NCBI GenBank assembly: GCA_022824205.1
Contig: JAJEAI010000059.1
Span: forward strand, 1 to 45,568
DNA from: Candidatus Binatia bacterium
Lineage (GTDB): Bacteria; Desulfobacterota; Binatia; UBA9968; JAJDTQ01
Length of the DNA stretch: 45,568 bases
Reading direction: 5' to 3'
This document shows positions 21,943-33,599 of this stretch, piece by piece. A model generated the notes under the pieces. The model saw only the letters and a program-made list of their open reading frames with translations, ran no database searches and was not told the origin of the DNA. Numbering within the stretch: the stretch's first letter is position 1; each line of letters opens with the position of its first letter. Made by a program: the position numbers and the translations under genes.

Positions 21943-22386
21943 CTATGCCAGTATCCCGGCCGCCGCCCGAAGCGCCAGGAGATAGCTCCGGGCTCCGAAG
22001 CCCGCGATCTGCCCCACCGCCACGTCGGCGATGAGCGACGTGTGCCGGAACGCCTCGCGCTTGTAGATGTTGGAGAGGTGAACCTCGATCACCGGCAACC
22101 CGCACGCGGCCAGGGCGTCGCGCAGCGCGATGCTCGTATGTGTGTACGCGCCGGCATTGACGATTACGGCGCCGAAGCCCTCGGTGGCGGCCTGCTGCAC
22201 CCAGGTGATCAGCTCGCCCTCGTGGTTGGACTGGCGGGACTCCACGGCTACCCCCAACTCGGCGGCCAGGGAGGCCACGCGGGCATCGATGTCCGCCAGG
22301 GTGTCGCGGCCGTAGACCTCCGGCTCGCGCGACCCGAGCAGGTTCAGGTTGGGTCCGTGCAGGACCAGGATCTTGGTGACAGGCAT
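21943..22386 (-). CDS. aroQ: 3-dehydroquinate dehydratase, type II
   Basis: 147 aa, the usual length of the dodecameric type II enzyme. [21 protein letters not shown] carries the catalytic Tyr loop, followed by [29 protein letters not shown] and [18 protein letters not shown] (catalytic His region). It performs the third step of the shikimate pathway. It follows aroB on the same strand, but 309 bp containing a MITE-like element separate the two. Confidence 0.97.
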   Translation of the reverse strand: MPVTKILVLHGPNLNLLGSREPEVYGRDTLADIDARVASLAAELGVAVESRQSNHEGELITWVQQAATEGFGAVIVNAGAYTHTSIALRDALAACGLPVIEVHLSNIYKREAFRHTSLIADVAVGQIAGFGARSYLLALRAAAGILA

Positions 22387-22430
22387 GGTCGTGAACTCCG
22401 AGGCGGTAAAGGGAGGTTACCCCGTGCACG

Positions 22431-22657
22431 CTAGTGTCGTGTCTGGTTGATTCGCAGCATAATCTGCGGGTCTTTTCGCCGTCGGCTGCGTTACGTCACC
22501 CCGGGGCTTGACCCGGGGTCTTCCTCGCGTGGTGCCCGCCACATGGGGCGACCGCGGGTAGGGGCGACCGCGGGTCGCCCCTACGGGTCATCGCGCCTTG
22601 CCGACAACGAAAAATCCTCCGCAGATTATGCTGCGCATTAACCAGACACCACACTAG
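22431..22657. mobile_element. MITE-like inverted-repeat element, copy 2
   Basis: 227 bp between aroB and aroQ. The arms are CTAGTGTCGTGTCTGGTTGA..GCAGCATAATCTGCGG at the left and a near-perfect complement at the right (ends at 22657), about 55 nt each. The core is nearly identical to that of 1310-1518. Compared with copy 1, a 16-nt block GGGGCGACCGCGGGTA (22545-22560) is tandemly repeated, which explains most of the length difference. TA lies at both tips. It has no coding capacity. Confidence 0.75.
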
Positions 22658-22695
22658 TACGGTGTCCGGCCAATCGACGAGCGCCCGCGTGAGGA

Positions 22696-23778
22696 TCAAA
22701 GGCCGACCGCCAGTTCCCGGACGATCTCATCCGGGGAAAACCATTGGAACCGCGTCCCGCCGATGCCGTCGCACAAAACGAACTTGATCTTGCCGGCATG
22801 CGACTTCTTGTCCAGCGCCATGCCCGCGATGAGGTCCTCCAGGGCGATGTCGTCCGGTATCCGCCAGGGCAGACCCGCCCTGCGCACCAGTGCCTCGATA
22901 CGCCGCAACTCGGCGGCGCTCAACAGGCCCCGGCCCGCCGACAGGGTCGCCGCCTGGATCATTCCGATGGCCACCGCCTCGCCGTGGAGGAAACGCTCGT
23001 AGCCGGTGAAGGCTTCCAGGGCGTGGCCGATGGTGTGGCCGAAGTTCAGGATGGCGCGGCGGTCGTCCTCGCGCTCGTCCTGCTCCACCACCGCGGCCTT
23101 GATACGGCAGGAAATCGCCACCGCTTCCTCGACGGCCGCCGGTTCCAGGCGCACCAGCGCGTCCATCTCCTCCTCCAGGAAGCCGAAGTAGCCGGCGTCC
23201 TCGATGACGGCGTGCTTGATCACCTCGGCCATGCCGGCGGCGAATTCACGTTCCGGCAACGTGCGCAACGTCGTCATGTCGATGACCACCAGCCGCGGCT
23301 GGTGGAAGGCGCCGATGAGATTCTTGCCCTGGTCGTGGTTGACCGCGGTCTTCCCGCCGACGCTGGCGTCCACCTGAGCCAGCAGGGTGGTGGGGATCTG
23401 CACGTAGCCGATGCCGCGCAGGAACGTGGCCGCGGCAAACCCGGTGATGTCGCCGATGACCCCCCCGCCCAGGGCGATGAGGGTGGCGCTCCGCTCGAAG
23501 CGGTGCTCAACCAGCGCGTCGTAGATCAACCCCAGGGAGGCCGTGTTCTTGTGCGCCTCGCCTTCCGGGATCAGCACCGTCGCGGTTTCGTAGCCCGCGT
23601 CCTCCAGTGACTCGCGGACCTGGTCCCCGTAGAGCTCGGCCACGGGCGGGTTGGACACGATGCCCACGCGGCCGTTGATGCCCCGGACCTTCATGATCTC
23701 GCCCACGCGGGACAGGAGGCCTTCGCCCAGCTCGATGGGATAGGAGCGCTCTCCCAGGTTGACGGTTACGGTCTGCAT
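22696..23778 (-). CDS. aroB: 3-dehydroquinate synthase
   Basis: 360 aa. NAD-binding GGGVIGDITGFAAATFLRG, GGKTAVNH and the metal ligands in GMAEVIKHAVIED, NFGHTIGHALEAF and LHGEAVAIGM are all present. It converts DAHP to dehydroquinate, the second shikimate step. Its start overlaps the aroK stop by 13 nt, indicating coupled translation. Confidence 0.98.
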   Translation of the reverse strand: MQTVTVNLGERSYPIELGEGLLSRVGEIMKVRGINGRVGIVSNPPVAELYGDQVRESLEDAGYETATVLIPEGEAHKNTASLGLIYDALVEHRFERSATLIALGGGVIGDITGFAAATFLRGIGYVQIPTTLLAQVDASVGGKTAVNHDQGKNLIGAFHQPRLVVIDMTTLRTLPEREFAAGMAEVIKHAVIEDAGYFGFLEEEMDALVRLEPAAVEEAVAISCRIKAAVVEQDEREDDRRAILNFGHTIGHALEAFTGYERFLHGEAVAIGMIQAATLSAGRGLLSAAELRRIEALVRRAGLPWRIPDDIALEDLIAGMALDKKSHAGKIKFVLCDGIGGTRFQWFSPDEIVRELAVGL

Positions 23779-24362
23779 AGCTGTTGTTGGATGTGTTGCA
23801 CCACCTGATCCACGGTCAGGTGGTCGGTGTCCAGCGCCAGATCGGCCTCGGCGTAGATGTGTTCCCGTTGCGCCGAGAGTGCCTCGATGCGCTTGAGCTT
23901 CATGGCTTCGGCGTCCGCCGCCGATGCAGACGGAGCGGCGTCATCGTCGGCCGAAGCGTTGCCGGCCCGGGTCGGCGGGCCGCCCGCTTGCAACAGCGGA
24001 CGATCCCCGTCTCCCACGGTCCGGCGCAGCACGGTCGGAGGCGAAACCCTGAGCCAGATGAGAAGACTGCGCTCCTTGAGCAGCCTCCGGTTGTCCGGAT
24101 CCACCACCGCGCCGCCGCCCAGCGCGATCACCTGTCCCGATCCGTCCAGCACCTCTCCGAGGGCCGCCTTCTCGCGTTCCCGGAAGTAGCCCTCCCCGTG
24201 GCGGGTAAAGACCTCGCGGATCGAGGTACCTTCGCCCGCCTCGATGACCGCGTCCAGGTCCACGAACCGCCAGCCCAGACACCGCGCCAAGCCCCGGCCC
24301 ACGACGGTCTTTCCGGCGCCCATGAAGCCCGTCAACGCGATGTTCGCGTGATCCAGTGTCAT
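23766..24362 (-). CDS. aroK: Shikimate kinase with low-complexity insertion
   Basis: 198 aa. The P-loop GFMGAGKT is at 12-19, the shikimate-binding WRFVDLDAVIE follows, and FREREKAAL and ALGGGAVVDPDNR come later. After the lid arginine (DRPLL, about 120-124) there is an Ala/Ser/Asp-rich stretch at about 126-152 (GNASADDDAAPSASAADAEA) that most shikimate kinases lack. It makes this protein about 25 residues longer than the usual 170-175. It phosphorylates shikimate with ATP. The 3' end overlaps aroB by 13 nt, and aroC lies 79 nt upstream. Confidence 0.95.
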   Translation of the reverse strand: MTLDHANIALTGFMGAGKTVVGRGLARCLGWRFVDLDAVIEAGEGTSIREVFTRHGEGYFREREKAALGEVLDGSGQVIALGGGAVVDPDNRRLLKERSLLIWLRVSPPTVLRRTVGDGDRPLLQAGGPPTRAGNASADDDAAPSASAADAEAMKLKRIEALSAQREHIYAEADLALDTDHLTVDQVVQHIQQQLCRP

Positions 24363-24441
24363 GGCCTACCCGTGCGGGTGAAGACGCGGCGTTCCGTGGT
24401 AACCTTGAACCATTACCGGCTGGGAAGATGGTGTCCTTCCA

Positions 24442-25638
24442 TCAGAGGCTCTTGATCTGGTCGAGGTAGCCGTCATAGTTGCGGGTGATTTCCGCCAGCG
24501 AGTCCCCGCCGAACTTCTCCAGGAACGCCCGTGCCAGCTCGAAGGAGACGATGGTTTCGCCGATGACGGCCGCCGCCGGCGCGGAGCACACGTCGGAGCG
24601 CTCCACCGACGCATCCTCGGGCTGCTTGGTGTCGAGGTTCACCGACTGGAGCGGGCTCATGAGGGTGGAGATGGGCTTCATCGCCACGCGCACGACCAGG
24701 GGCGCGCCGGTGGTCATGCCGCCCTCGAGTCCGCCCGCGTTGTTGCTGCCGCGGTAGAAGTCGGTGGGCTGCATGCGCGGTTTCGCGTCCGAGATCATGT
24801 GCCGCGGGTCGAAGAATATCTCGTCGTGCACTTCCGACCCGCGCCGACGCGCCATGTCGAAGCCGCGGCCGATCTCCACGCCCTTCATGGCCTGGATGCT
24901 CATGAGACTCTGGGCGAGCCGGCCGTCGAGCTTGCGATCCCAGTGGACGTGGCTTCCCAGGCCCGGGGGAACGCCGGTGGCCACCACCTCGAAGACCCCG
25001 CCCAGGGTGTCGCCGTCCTTCTTGCACTGGTCGATCATCTCGATGGCCTTCTTTTCGGCCTCGGGGTCCGCCATGCGCACCGGCGAGTTCTCCGCCAGCT
25101 CGAAGATCTCGTCGTAACTCTTCCCCGCCACGTCCGCCTCGATGCCGCCGAGGGAGCGGAGGTAGCCCCGCACCTTCACCGCGAAGGGCTCGACGAGCTG
25201 CTTGCAGAACGAGCCCACCGCCACCCGCGACACGGTTTCGCGGGCGCTGGCGCGCTCGAGGATGTTGCGGATGTCCGAATGGCCGTACTTGAGGACCCCG
25301 GTAAGGTCCGCGTGGCCCGGACGCGGCTTCTTGACCGGGATGGCCTGGCCGTCGTCCTCGGCATACGGGGACATCTTCTTGGTCCAGTTCTTCCAGTCGC
25401 GGTTGTCGATGCCGAAGGTGACCGGCGAGCCCAGCGTCTTTCCCCACCGGAGGCCCGACCGTACCTGCACCTCGTCCTTCTCGATGAGCATCCGGCCGCC
25501 CCGGCCGTAGCCCTGCTGCCGCCGCCAGAGATCGTGGTTGACCTTCTCGATGTCGATGTCGAATCCCGCCGGCACCCCCTCGATGATGGTGGTGAGACAC
25601 GGGCCGTGGGACTCGCCGGCAGTGAAATAACGCAACAT
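24442..25638 (-). CDS. aroC: Chorismate synthase
   Basis: 398 aa. The signatures GESHGPCLTTIIEGVPAG at the N-terminus, RPGHADLTGVLKYGHSDIRNILERASARET and the C-terminal RSDVCSAPAAAVIGE are complete. It is FMN-dependent and forms chorismate from EPSP, the last shikimate step. It is first in the aroC-aroK-aroB-(MITE)-aroQ order. The ATG lies only 7 nt after a TAAAGT hexamer, so a very short or leaderless transcript is possible, but the matching -35 is poor. Confidence 0.98.
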   Translation of the reverse strand: MLRYFTAGESHGPCLTTIIEGVPAGFDIDIEKVNHDLWRRQQGYGRGGRMLIEKDEVQVRSGLRWGKTLGSPVTFGIDNRDWKNWTKKMSPYAEDDGQAIPVKKPRPGHADLTGVLKYGHSDIRNILERASARETVSRVAVGSFCKQLVEPFAVKVRGYLRSLGGIEADVAGKSYDEIFELAENSPVRMADPEAEKKAIEMIDQCKKDGDTLGGVFEVVATGVPPGLGSHVHWDRKLDGRLAQSLMSIQAMKGVEIGRGFDMARRRGSEVHDEIFFDPRHMISDAKPRMQPTDFYRGSNNAGGLEGGMTTGAPLVVRVAMKPISTLMSPLQSVNLDTKQPEDASVERSDVCSAPAAAVIGETIVSFELARAFLEKFGGDSLAEITRNYDGYLDQIKSL

Positions 25639-25746
25639 GTCTCAGACTTTAACCCAAATCCGCGCACCCGGCCAGCGCGCCGGGACCGTACGAATGGTCC
25701 TTCGTATCAGCCTGCAAGCCGACACCGAGTCTCCCGTGAAACCGGC

Positions 25747-25878
25747 GGTGTCAAGACTCCCGAGACACAACCCCCCGGTTAGTCATTCCCGCGGAACAGG
25801 CTGTGTCAAAACTCTGCTCGGACACGAAATGGCACCAACCCCCCCAATACGTCATTCCCGCGGAAGCGGGAATCCAGG
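25747..25878. repeat. Composite ~80-bp palindromic repeats between atpC and aroC
   Basis: A head-like TGTCAAGACTCCC (from 25748) and a half palindrome at 25784-25795 are interrupted by a complete unit. This runs from AGGCTGTGTCAAAACTC (25798) through GGCACCAAC to the palindrome at 25854-25873, ending AATCCAGG at 25878. It closely matches the inverted copy at 15289-15368. The 292-bp gap contains no gene. Confidence 0.8.
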
Positions 25879-25930
25879 GGTGGCGCGGCGGGAACGACAC
25901 AATCGGCACTGAATTGCCCGGAAGGGCCGT

Positions 25931-26341
25931 TCATCGCCGCGCGGCGGTTTCGAGCCGCACCAGGGCGCGTTGCAGCGCGGCGCTGGCGGCCGCCAGTGCC
26001 TCTTCGTCGGTGGGGTCGGTCTCTTCGAGGGCGCGCTCGGCGCGGGCGCGGGCGTTCTCGGCACGGGCGGTGTCGATCTCGGCCGGGAACTCGGCCGCGT
26101 CGGCGAGCACGGTTACCACGTTGTCGAGCACCTCGGCGTAGCCGCCGGCCAGGGTAACGACGGAGGTGGAACCACCCTGCTTGTAGCTGAGCTGGCCGAT
26201 GTCCAGGGTGGTCATGAGCGCCGCATGGTCGGGCAGGATGCCGAGCTGGCCGAGGGGACCGGGGGCGGTCAACTCGTCCACCCTTTCTTCCAGCACCAGC
26301 CGCACGGGCGTGACCACTCTGAGTGAGATGTCGCCGGCCAT
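25931..26341 (-). CDS. atpC: ATP synthase epsilon subunit
   Basis: 136 aa. It has an N-terminal beta-barrel (SLRVVTPVRLVLEERVDELTAPGPLGQLGILPDHAAL, ending in GGYAEVLDNVVTVLAD) and an Ala/Glu/Arg-rich C-terminal helical hairpin. It is the central-stalk subunit of F1 that couples rotation and regulates hydrolysis. It is the last gene of the operon, 3 nt after atpD. Two palindromic repeats follow downstream and no classical terminator is visible. Confidence 0.97.
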   Translation of the reverse strand: MAGDISLRVVTPVRLVLEERVDELTAPGPLGQLGILPDHAALMTTLDIGQLSYKQGGSTSVVTLAGGYAEVLDNVVTVLADAAEFPAEIDTARAENARARAERALEETDPTDEEALAAASAALQRALVRLETAARR

Positions 26342-26344
26342 GAT

Positions 26345-27874
<1,530 letters not shown>

Positions 27875-27976
27875 TCAACGGCAGACCGTGCGCCGTTTTC
27901 CCAGTGTGGTGTCCCGCCGTCCTTGCCCTTCGTTCACCGAAGTCGCACGCACGGATTCGAAGCCTGTCTCCACGCG

Positions 27977-28834
27977 TCAGCCCAGTGCCTCCGCCGTTGA
28001 GACCACTTCCAGCAACTCCTTGGTGATGGCCGCCTGCCGCGCCCGGTTCATCTGGAGCGTCAGGTGGCTGATCAGATCGGAAGCGTTGCTGGTGGCAGAC
28101 TCCATGGCGGTCATGCGCGCCCCGTGCTCGCCCGCGACGGCCTCGAGCAAGGCTTGGTAAATCTGCACTTCGACGCTCTTGGGCAACAGGTTGGAGAGCA
28201 GGTCACCGATGCTCGGCTCGAGCAGGTATTCGGTCAGGTGCTGGTCCTCGTCCACCTTGGCGGGCGCAACGGGGAGGAGACGGGCCACGGTCGGCTTCTG
28301 CGACAGGGCCGAATGGAACTCGCTGTACAGGATATACGCGCCGTCCGACTCGCCCCGCAGGTAGCGGCCGATGAAGCGGCCGGCCGCGGCCGCCGCGATC
28401 TCTTCCGGCGGCAGGTGCCACGTCACCGGGGAGTCATCCATGGCGCCCCTGCCGCGACGCCGGTAGAAGTCCGCACCCTTGCGCCCAACGAACCGGAACG
28501 ACACTTCCTGCTCCGGATGATCCCGGAGGAAGTTCTCCGCCAGACGGAAGAGGTTGCTGTTATAGCCGCCGCACAGGCCGCGATCGGTGGTAACGAAGAC
28601 CACGTCGATGCGCTTCTCCTCGCGCGCCACCAGCAGCGGATGACTGTCCTCGGACACCCGCGCGGACAGGTTCGCCAGCAGTTCCCGCATCTTCTCGGCA
28701 TAGGGGCGCGACTCCACCGCGGCGTCGTGCGCCCGGCGCAGCTTGGCCGCCGCAACCATCTTCATCGCCTTGGTGATCTGCTGCGTGTTGCGGACCGAGG
28801 CGATGCGCTTTCTTATGTCCTTGAGGGAGGGCAC
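27977..28834 (-). CDS. atpG: ATP synthase gamma subunit
   Basis: 285 aa. It has the N-terminal helix PSLKDIRKRIASVRNTQQIT followed by KAMKMVAAAKLRRA, the Rossmann-like middle with TTDRGLCGGYNSNLF, and the C-terminal helix MTAMESATSNASDLI. It is the rotating central shaft of F1. The start is GTG, directly adjoining the atpA stop (TAAGTG), so translation is likely coupled. Confidence 0.97.
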   Translation of the reverse strand: MPSLKDIRKRIASVRNTQQITKAMKMVAAAKLRRAHDAAVESRPYAEKMRELLANLSARVSEDSHPLLVAREEKRIDVVFVTTDRGLCGGYNSNLFRLAENFLRDHPEQEVSFRFVGRKGADFYRRRGRGAMDDSPVTWHLPPEEIAAAAAGRFIGRYLRGESDGAYILYSEFHSALSQKPTVARLLPVAPAKVDEDQHLTEYLLEPSIGDLLSNLLPKSVEVQIYQALLEAVAGEHGARMTAMESATSNASDLISHLTLQMNRARQAAITKELLEVVSTAEALG

Positions 28835-30343
<1,509 letters not shown>

Positions 30344-30370
30344 GGCTGGCTCCCTTGGACTGCTTGGTGT

Positions 30371-30907
30371 TTAGTAGGTCCTCTCGATGTCCTGCCTGAG
30401 GCTGTGAAGCTGGGTGCGCACGCTCCCGTCATAAACCTTGCCGCCCACCTCGACGATGATGCCGCCGAGTATCGACGGATCCACTTCCTCGGCGAGGACG
30501 GCGGTCTTGCCGGTCATGCCGCTCACCACGGACGCAAGGCTCTCGCGCTGCTCGTCGGCCAAGGGTTGGGAGACGAGGACCCTGGCATTGACGCGTCCGC
30601 GCGCGTCGTCCAGCAGGCCGTGGTAATGGCTCGCGATGGACGCAAGCCCATCCAGACGTTCCCGCGTCAACAGCAACGAGACGAAGTGGGTGGTCAACTC
30701 GGACAGGCCCATCCGTCCCGCCAATTCCGCGACGATCTCCTTGCGCCGCTCCACGTCGAAGGCAGGGTTGCCCAGCACATGCCTGAGGTCGGGGTGCTCG
30801 TACGCCTGGAGAAATCCGTCGATTTCCGCCGCTACGGCTTCCTCCCGGCCGGCGGCGAGCTCGAAGATCGCCCTGGCATAGCGGCGGCTGATTTTTCCTT
30901 GGGTCAT
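30371..30907 (-). CDS. atpH: ATP synthase delta subunit
   Basis: 178 aa. The N-terminal RRYARAIFELA motif and the C-terminal GGIIVEVGGKVYDGSVRTQLHSL motif identify the OSCP/delta stator subunit, which links F1 to the b/b' peripheral stalk. It lies between atpF (89 nt upstream) and atpA. Confidence 0.96.
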   Translation of the reverse strand: MTQGKISRRYARAIFELAAGREEAVAAEIDGFLQAYEHPDLRHVLGNPAFDVERRKEIVAELAGRMGLSELTTHFVSLLLTRERLDGLASIASHYHGLLDDARGRVNARVLVSQPLADEQRESLASVVSGMTGKTAVLAEEVDPSILGGIIVEVGGKVYDGSVRTQLHSLRQDIERTY

Positions 30908-30996
30908 CGGTTATGGACCTGGCTTCCTCCCGGCTGCCCGCGGCGCGACTCCGTTCGGTCGCGTGATCGCGGCACGGCGGGCTTCCCGTTTCGGCG

Positions 30997-31539
30997 TCAA
31001 AGCTCCTGTATCTGCTCGGAGAAGCCTTGCACCATGCGAGTCTGGTCGGCGGCGGCCATGTGCTGCCGGAGCAGCCGTATCGCGGCCGCCTCGGCCTGGA
31101 AGGCCATCTCGGCGCGGATCTGCTGGCGCGCCATCTTGACCTCCTGCTCGGCCAGAAAGTCCGCGTCGGCCATCAGCTTGGCGGACGACTCCTCGGCTTC
31201 AGCCAGGATCCGGGCCCGCTCGCGCTCGCCCTCGGCCCGCAGCCCTTCCCGTATCCGCTCGCACTCTTCGTCGAGAACCTTCAACAATTCCTGATACTTC
31301 CGAACGTATCCGTCGGCCTCGGCCTTGGCCTTCTGGGCCGTATCCACGGCGGCGATCAGGCCCTCGCGGCGCTGCTTGAGATGGTCCCGGATGAGCGGAA
31401 GACCGAAGCGTTTGACCAGGTAAGCGAAGATCAGGAAGTTGATCAGCGGGAAGAACAGCTCCGTAATGGACGGCACATGGGCTTCGCCGCCGGTCGCGGC
31501 CCACGCTACGGACACGAACATTTCGGTTACTATGGTCAT
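30997..31539 (-). CDS. atpF: ATP synthase b subunit
   Basis: 180 aa. One transmembrane helix lies near the N-terminus (about 28-45, LFFPLINFLIFAYLVKRFG). A long charged coiled coil (KQRREGLIAAVDTAQKAKAEADGY and onward) forms the peripheral stalk. The hydrophobic first 15 residues (VSVAWAAT) could be a cleavable signal or part of the anchor. It overlaps the preceding b' gene by 4 nt. Confidence 0.92.
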   Translation of the reverse strand: MTIVTEMFVSVAWAATGGEAHVPSITELFFPLINFLIFAYLVKRFGLPLIRDHLKQRREGLIAAVDTAQKAKAEADGYVRKYQELLKVLDEECERIREGLRAEGERERARILAEAEESSAKLMADADFLAEQEVKMARQQIRAEMAFQAEAAAIRLLRQHMAAADQTRMVQGFSEQIQEL

Positions 31540-31964
31540 GTCAGCTTCCGGCCCAGCACCTTCTCCGCCATCTCTTGCGCCAGACCCTCGGCGTTGCTTG
31601 AAGCGACCGCGCGCGCCGCGTCCATTTCCTTGCGGACTTCTTCGCGAATTTCCTGGATCTTTTGCGTCGCGGCGTCACGCCCCTGTGAGAGGATCACGTT
31701 GCGTGCCCTGGCCGCTTCCTCGCGGATCTCTCCCTTGATCGCTTCCCCTTCCGCCCGCGCCTTGGCGATGGCGGCGTCGTACTGTTCCTGCAGCGCCTTC
31801 CCTTCGTCGGACAAGGCACGCGCCTCGGCGTGCGCGCCCTCCGTCCGGCGCTCCCGCTCCGCCATCAGACGCCCCACCGGCCCGAAAAGCACGCGGCGCA
31901 GGATGCTCCACAGGATCAGGAACAGGACGATTTGGACGACCAAGGATAAGTCTACGCTGATCAT
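31536..31964 (-). CDS. atpF': ATP synthase b' subunit
   Basis: 142 aa. An N-terminal membrane helix (LSLVVQIVLFLILWSILRRVLFGPVGRLM) is followed by an Ala/Glu/Arg coiled coil ending LAQEMAEKVLGRKLT. It is the second, divergent b-type stalk subunit; b and b' form a heterodimer. It is first in the atpF'-F-H-A-G-D-C operon. The Fo subunits a and c are absent from the window, so the operon is split. ATGA overlap with atpF. Confidence 0.93.
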   Translation of the reverse strand: MISVDLSLVVQIVLFLILWSILRRVLFGPVGRLMAERERRTEGAHAEARALSDEGKALQEQYDAAIAKARAEGEAIKGEIREEAARARNVILSQGRDAATQKIQEIREEVRKEMDAARAVASSNAEGLAQEMAEKVLGRKLT

Positions 31965-32247
31965 GCTACGCGTCGAATTGCTGAAAACGCCGGGCGCGGG
32001 CTCACGGCCCGGGCTGGCTGGAGTTCTGAGATGGCGTGAACCGAATGCCGTCAGACGGCGTGTCGTTCCCTTCCCACGTTGACCGGTGGCGTCTCGCCGT
32101 GACCGCGGCCCGAAGCCCCGGGCAAAGGAAAAGCGCCGATAATCCCACTAGTTACACGAAACACGGCCCAAACGGACCGTGCTTGATGGGTCTGCGCGTG
32201 CAGTCGGAGGAAGGCACGCCTCGTTCAACTGCCTGCCACGGAAGGGG
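31965..32247 (-). other. Long untranslated leader of the atp operon
   Basis: About 280 nt between the predicted start site (near 32241) and atpF'. No plausible gene is visible. It contains an imperfect 8-bp hairpin with a 4-nt loop (32162-32181, CACGGCCC-AAAC-GGACCGTG) without a U-tract, and a GC-rich inverted repeat around 31990-32011. Whether the leader is regulatory cannot be told from sequence. Confidence 0.35.
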
Positions 32248-32276
32248 TCTATAACATCCGAACATGACCTTGTCAA
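32248..32276 (-). promoter_or_regulatory. Strong sigma70 promoter upstream of the atp operon
   Basis: On the minus strand, TTGACA (32271-32276), a 17-nt spacer and TATAGA (32248-32253). This is a consensus -35 and a 5/6 -10. It is the best promoter match in the 768-bp gap between parB and atpF' and points toward the atp genes. Confidence 0.65.
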
Positions 32277-32303
32277 AGCGAGCATCGAACTCACCGTTCG
32301 GAG

Positions 32304-32546
32304 CTACGCAGCATAGTCACGAAGATGGCAGGCCGGGCCGAACATTTCGACCTTCCATTCCGAGCCAGTGCCAATCTCACGCCTTGACCGGACCATACCT
32401 GTCACCAGCGGTTGTCGCCCGGCCGCCGTGGGGCTGGACTCGTTCAGCTCACTCCCTGTAAGCAGACCCAAGCTGTTCATCTCCCCTTGAGACGCGTGAA
32501 CACTGTTCATGAAAGCATCCGTTCCATGGGACGACTTGGTAACCAT
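32304..32546 (-). CDS. Hypothetical small protein between parB and atp operon
   Basis: 80 aa from ATG 32546 (MVTKSSHGTDAFMNSVHAS). It is not recognised. The only positive evidence is a perfect ribosome binding site, GGGAGGAG, three nt before this ATG. The reading frame extends upstream to 32660 without a better start. Composition is hydrophilic, with no membrane segment or clear domain. It lies where related genomes often carry a bactofilin gene, but it shows no bactofilin similarity. It could be spurious. The rest of 32547-32732 shows no gene. Confidence 0.25.
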   Translation of the reverse strand: MVTKSSHGTDAFMNSVHASQGEMNSLGLLTGSELNESSPTAAGRQPLVTGMVRSRREIGTGSEWKVEMFGPACHLRDYAA

Positions 32547-32732
32547 GGACTCCTCCCGGTCCATAGCTATGTCCACGATGGTTGTGTTCATCTCGGGGCT
32601 GTTGGCATCATCGCACGCGCTGGCACGTTGCAGCGTTGCGAGTTGTGCTGTCTGCGGCATGTACCTATACCTCTGGCGTTGACCGCGATAACGAAGGACG
32701 CAGCTTTCCCCTCATCTTCGTCGGCTCCGGGC

Positions 32733-33599
32733 TCACCTACCACTCCCCATCATCATCTCCGCGATCCGCCCCAGGTCGTCCTGCGAATAGTACTCGATCT
32801 CCAGCTTGCCCTTGCCGTCGCGGGCACGGTGCATGAGCCGGACACGGGTGCCGAGGCGGCGTTGCAGGGTTTCGACCAGGTTCGTGAGGTCGGGATCCGG
32901 TCGATGCTCGGTCTTGGGGCGCCTTTCACGCTTGAGCCGCTTCACCAGGGCTTCGGTTTCGCGCGTGGACAGGTCCTTGGCCATGACTTCGCGCGCCGCC
33001 GCCGCGAGCATGGCGGGGTTTTCCAGGGCGAGGAGCGCACGGGCCTGACCGGCGGGCAATGCACCGCGGGCCACGTGTTGCTTGATTTCGTCGGGGAGTG
33101 ACAGGAGTCGCAGGGAGTTCGCCACCGCGGAACGGCTTCTGCCGACCTGCCCGGCGACCTGTTCCTGAGTCAAGTCGAACTGTTCCTGCAACTCGGCGAA
33201 TGCGGCGGCTTCCTCGATGGGATTCAGGTCCTCGCGTTGAAGGTTCTCGATCAAGGCCAGCAGCAGAGTGTTGGAGTCCGGCGTTTCATGAACGATTACG
33301 GGCACCTCGGAGAGACCCAGGCGCCGGGCGGCACGCAGGCGGCGCTCGCCGGCGATCAACTCGTAGCCGCCGGGGCTCCTGCGCACGACCAGGGGTTGAA
33401 GCATCCCGCCGGCCTCGATGGACCTTGCCAAATCGTCGATCCTGGCCTCGTCAAAGACCCGCCGGGGTTGATTCGGATTGGGGGCAATCAAAGAGGGATG
33501 CACCGCCATGGGCGAAGGCTCCGGTGCGGGCTCCCGCACCGTCGGCGTGCTCTTCGGCAACAGGGCGTCGAGGCCCCTTCCCAGTCTAGGCTTCTGCAT
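32733..33599 (-). CDS. parB: Chromosome partitioning protein ParB
   Basis: 288 aa. The N-terminal CTPase/sliding-clamp motifs are NPNQPRR (41-47) and GERRLRAARRLG (84-95), followed by ENLQREDLNPIEEA. The HTH that reads parS is EQVAGQVGRSRSAVANSLRLL, and a C-terminal dimerisation domain ends the protein. It loads on parS and spreads to organise the origin region. The start overlaps the parA stop by 14 nt. Two cognate parS sites lie 0.9 and 3.6 kb away. Confidence 0.97.
   Translation of the reverse strand: MQKPRLGRGLDALLPKSTPTVREPAPEPSPMAVHPSLIAPNPNQPRRVFDEARIDDLARSIEAGGMLQPLVVRRSPGGYELIAGERRLRAARRLGLSEVPVIVHETPDSNTLLLALIENLQREDLNPIEEAAAFAELQEQFDLTQEQVAGQVGRSRSAVANSLRLLSLPDEIKQHVARGALPAGQARALLALENPAMLAAAAREVMAKDLSTRETEALVKRLKRERRPKTEHRPDPDLTNLVETLQRRLGTRVRLMHRARDGKGKLEIEYYSQDDLGRIAEMMMGSGR

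Noticed and set aside
21896..22429. 573-residue MFS protein with N-terminal extension
   Set aside because: The extension is antiparallel-frame noise over aroQ. A proper membrane-protein N-terminus starts at 21895.
32036..32461. Small plus-strand frames in the parB-atp gap
   Set aside because: No ribosome binding site, atypical composition, and they oppose the predicted atp promoter and leader.
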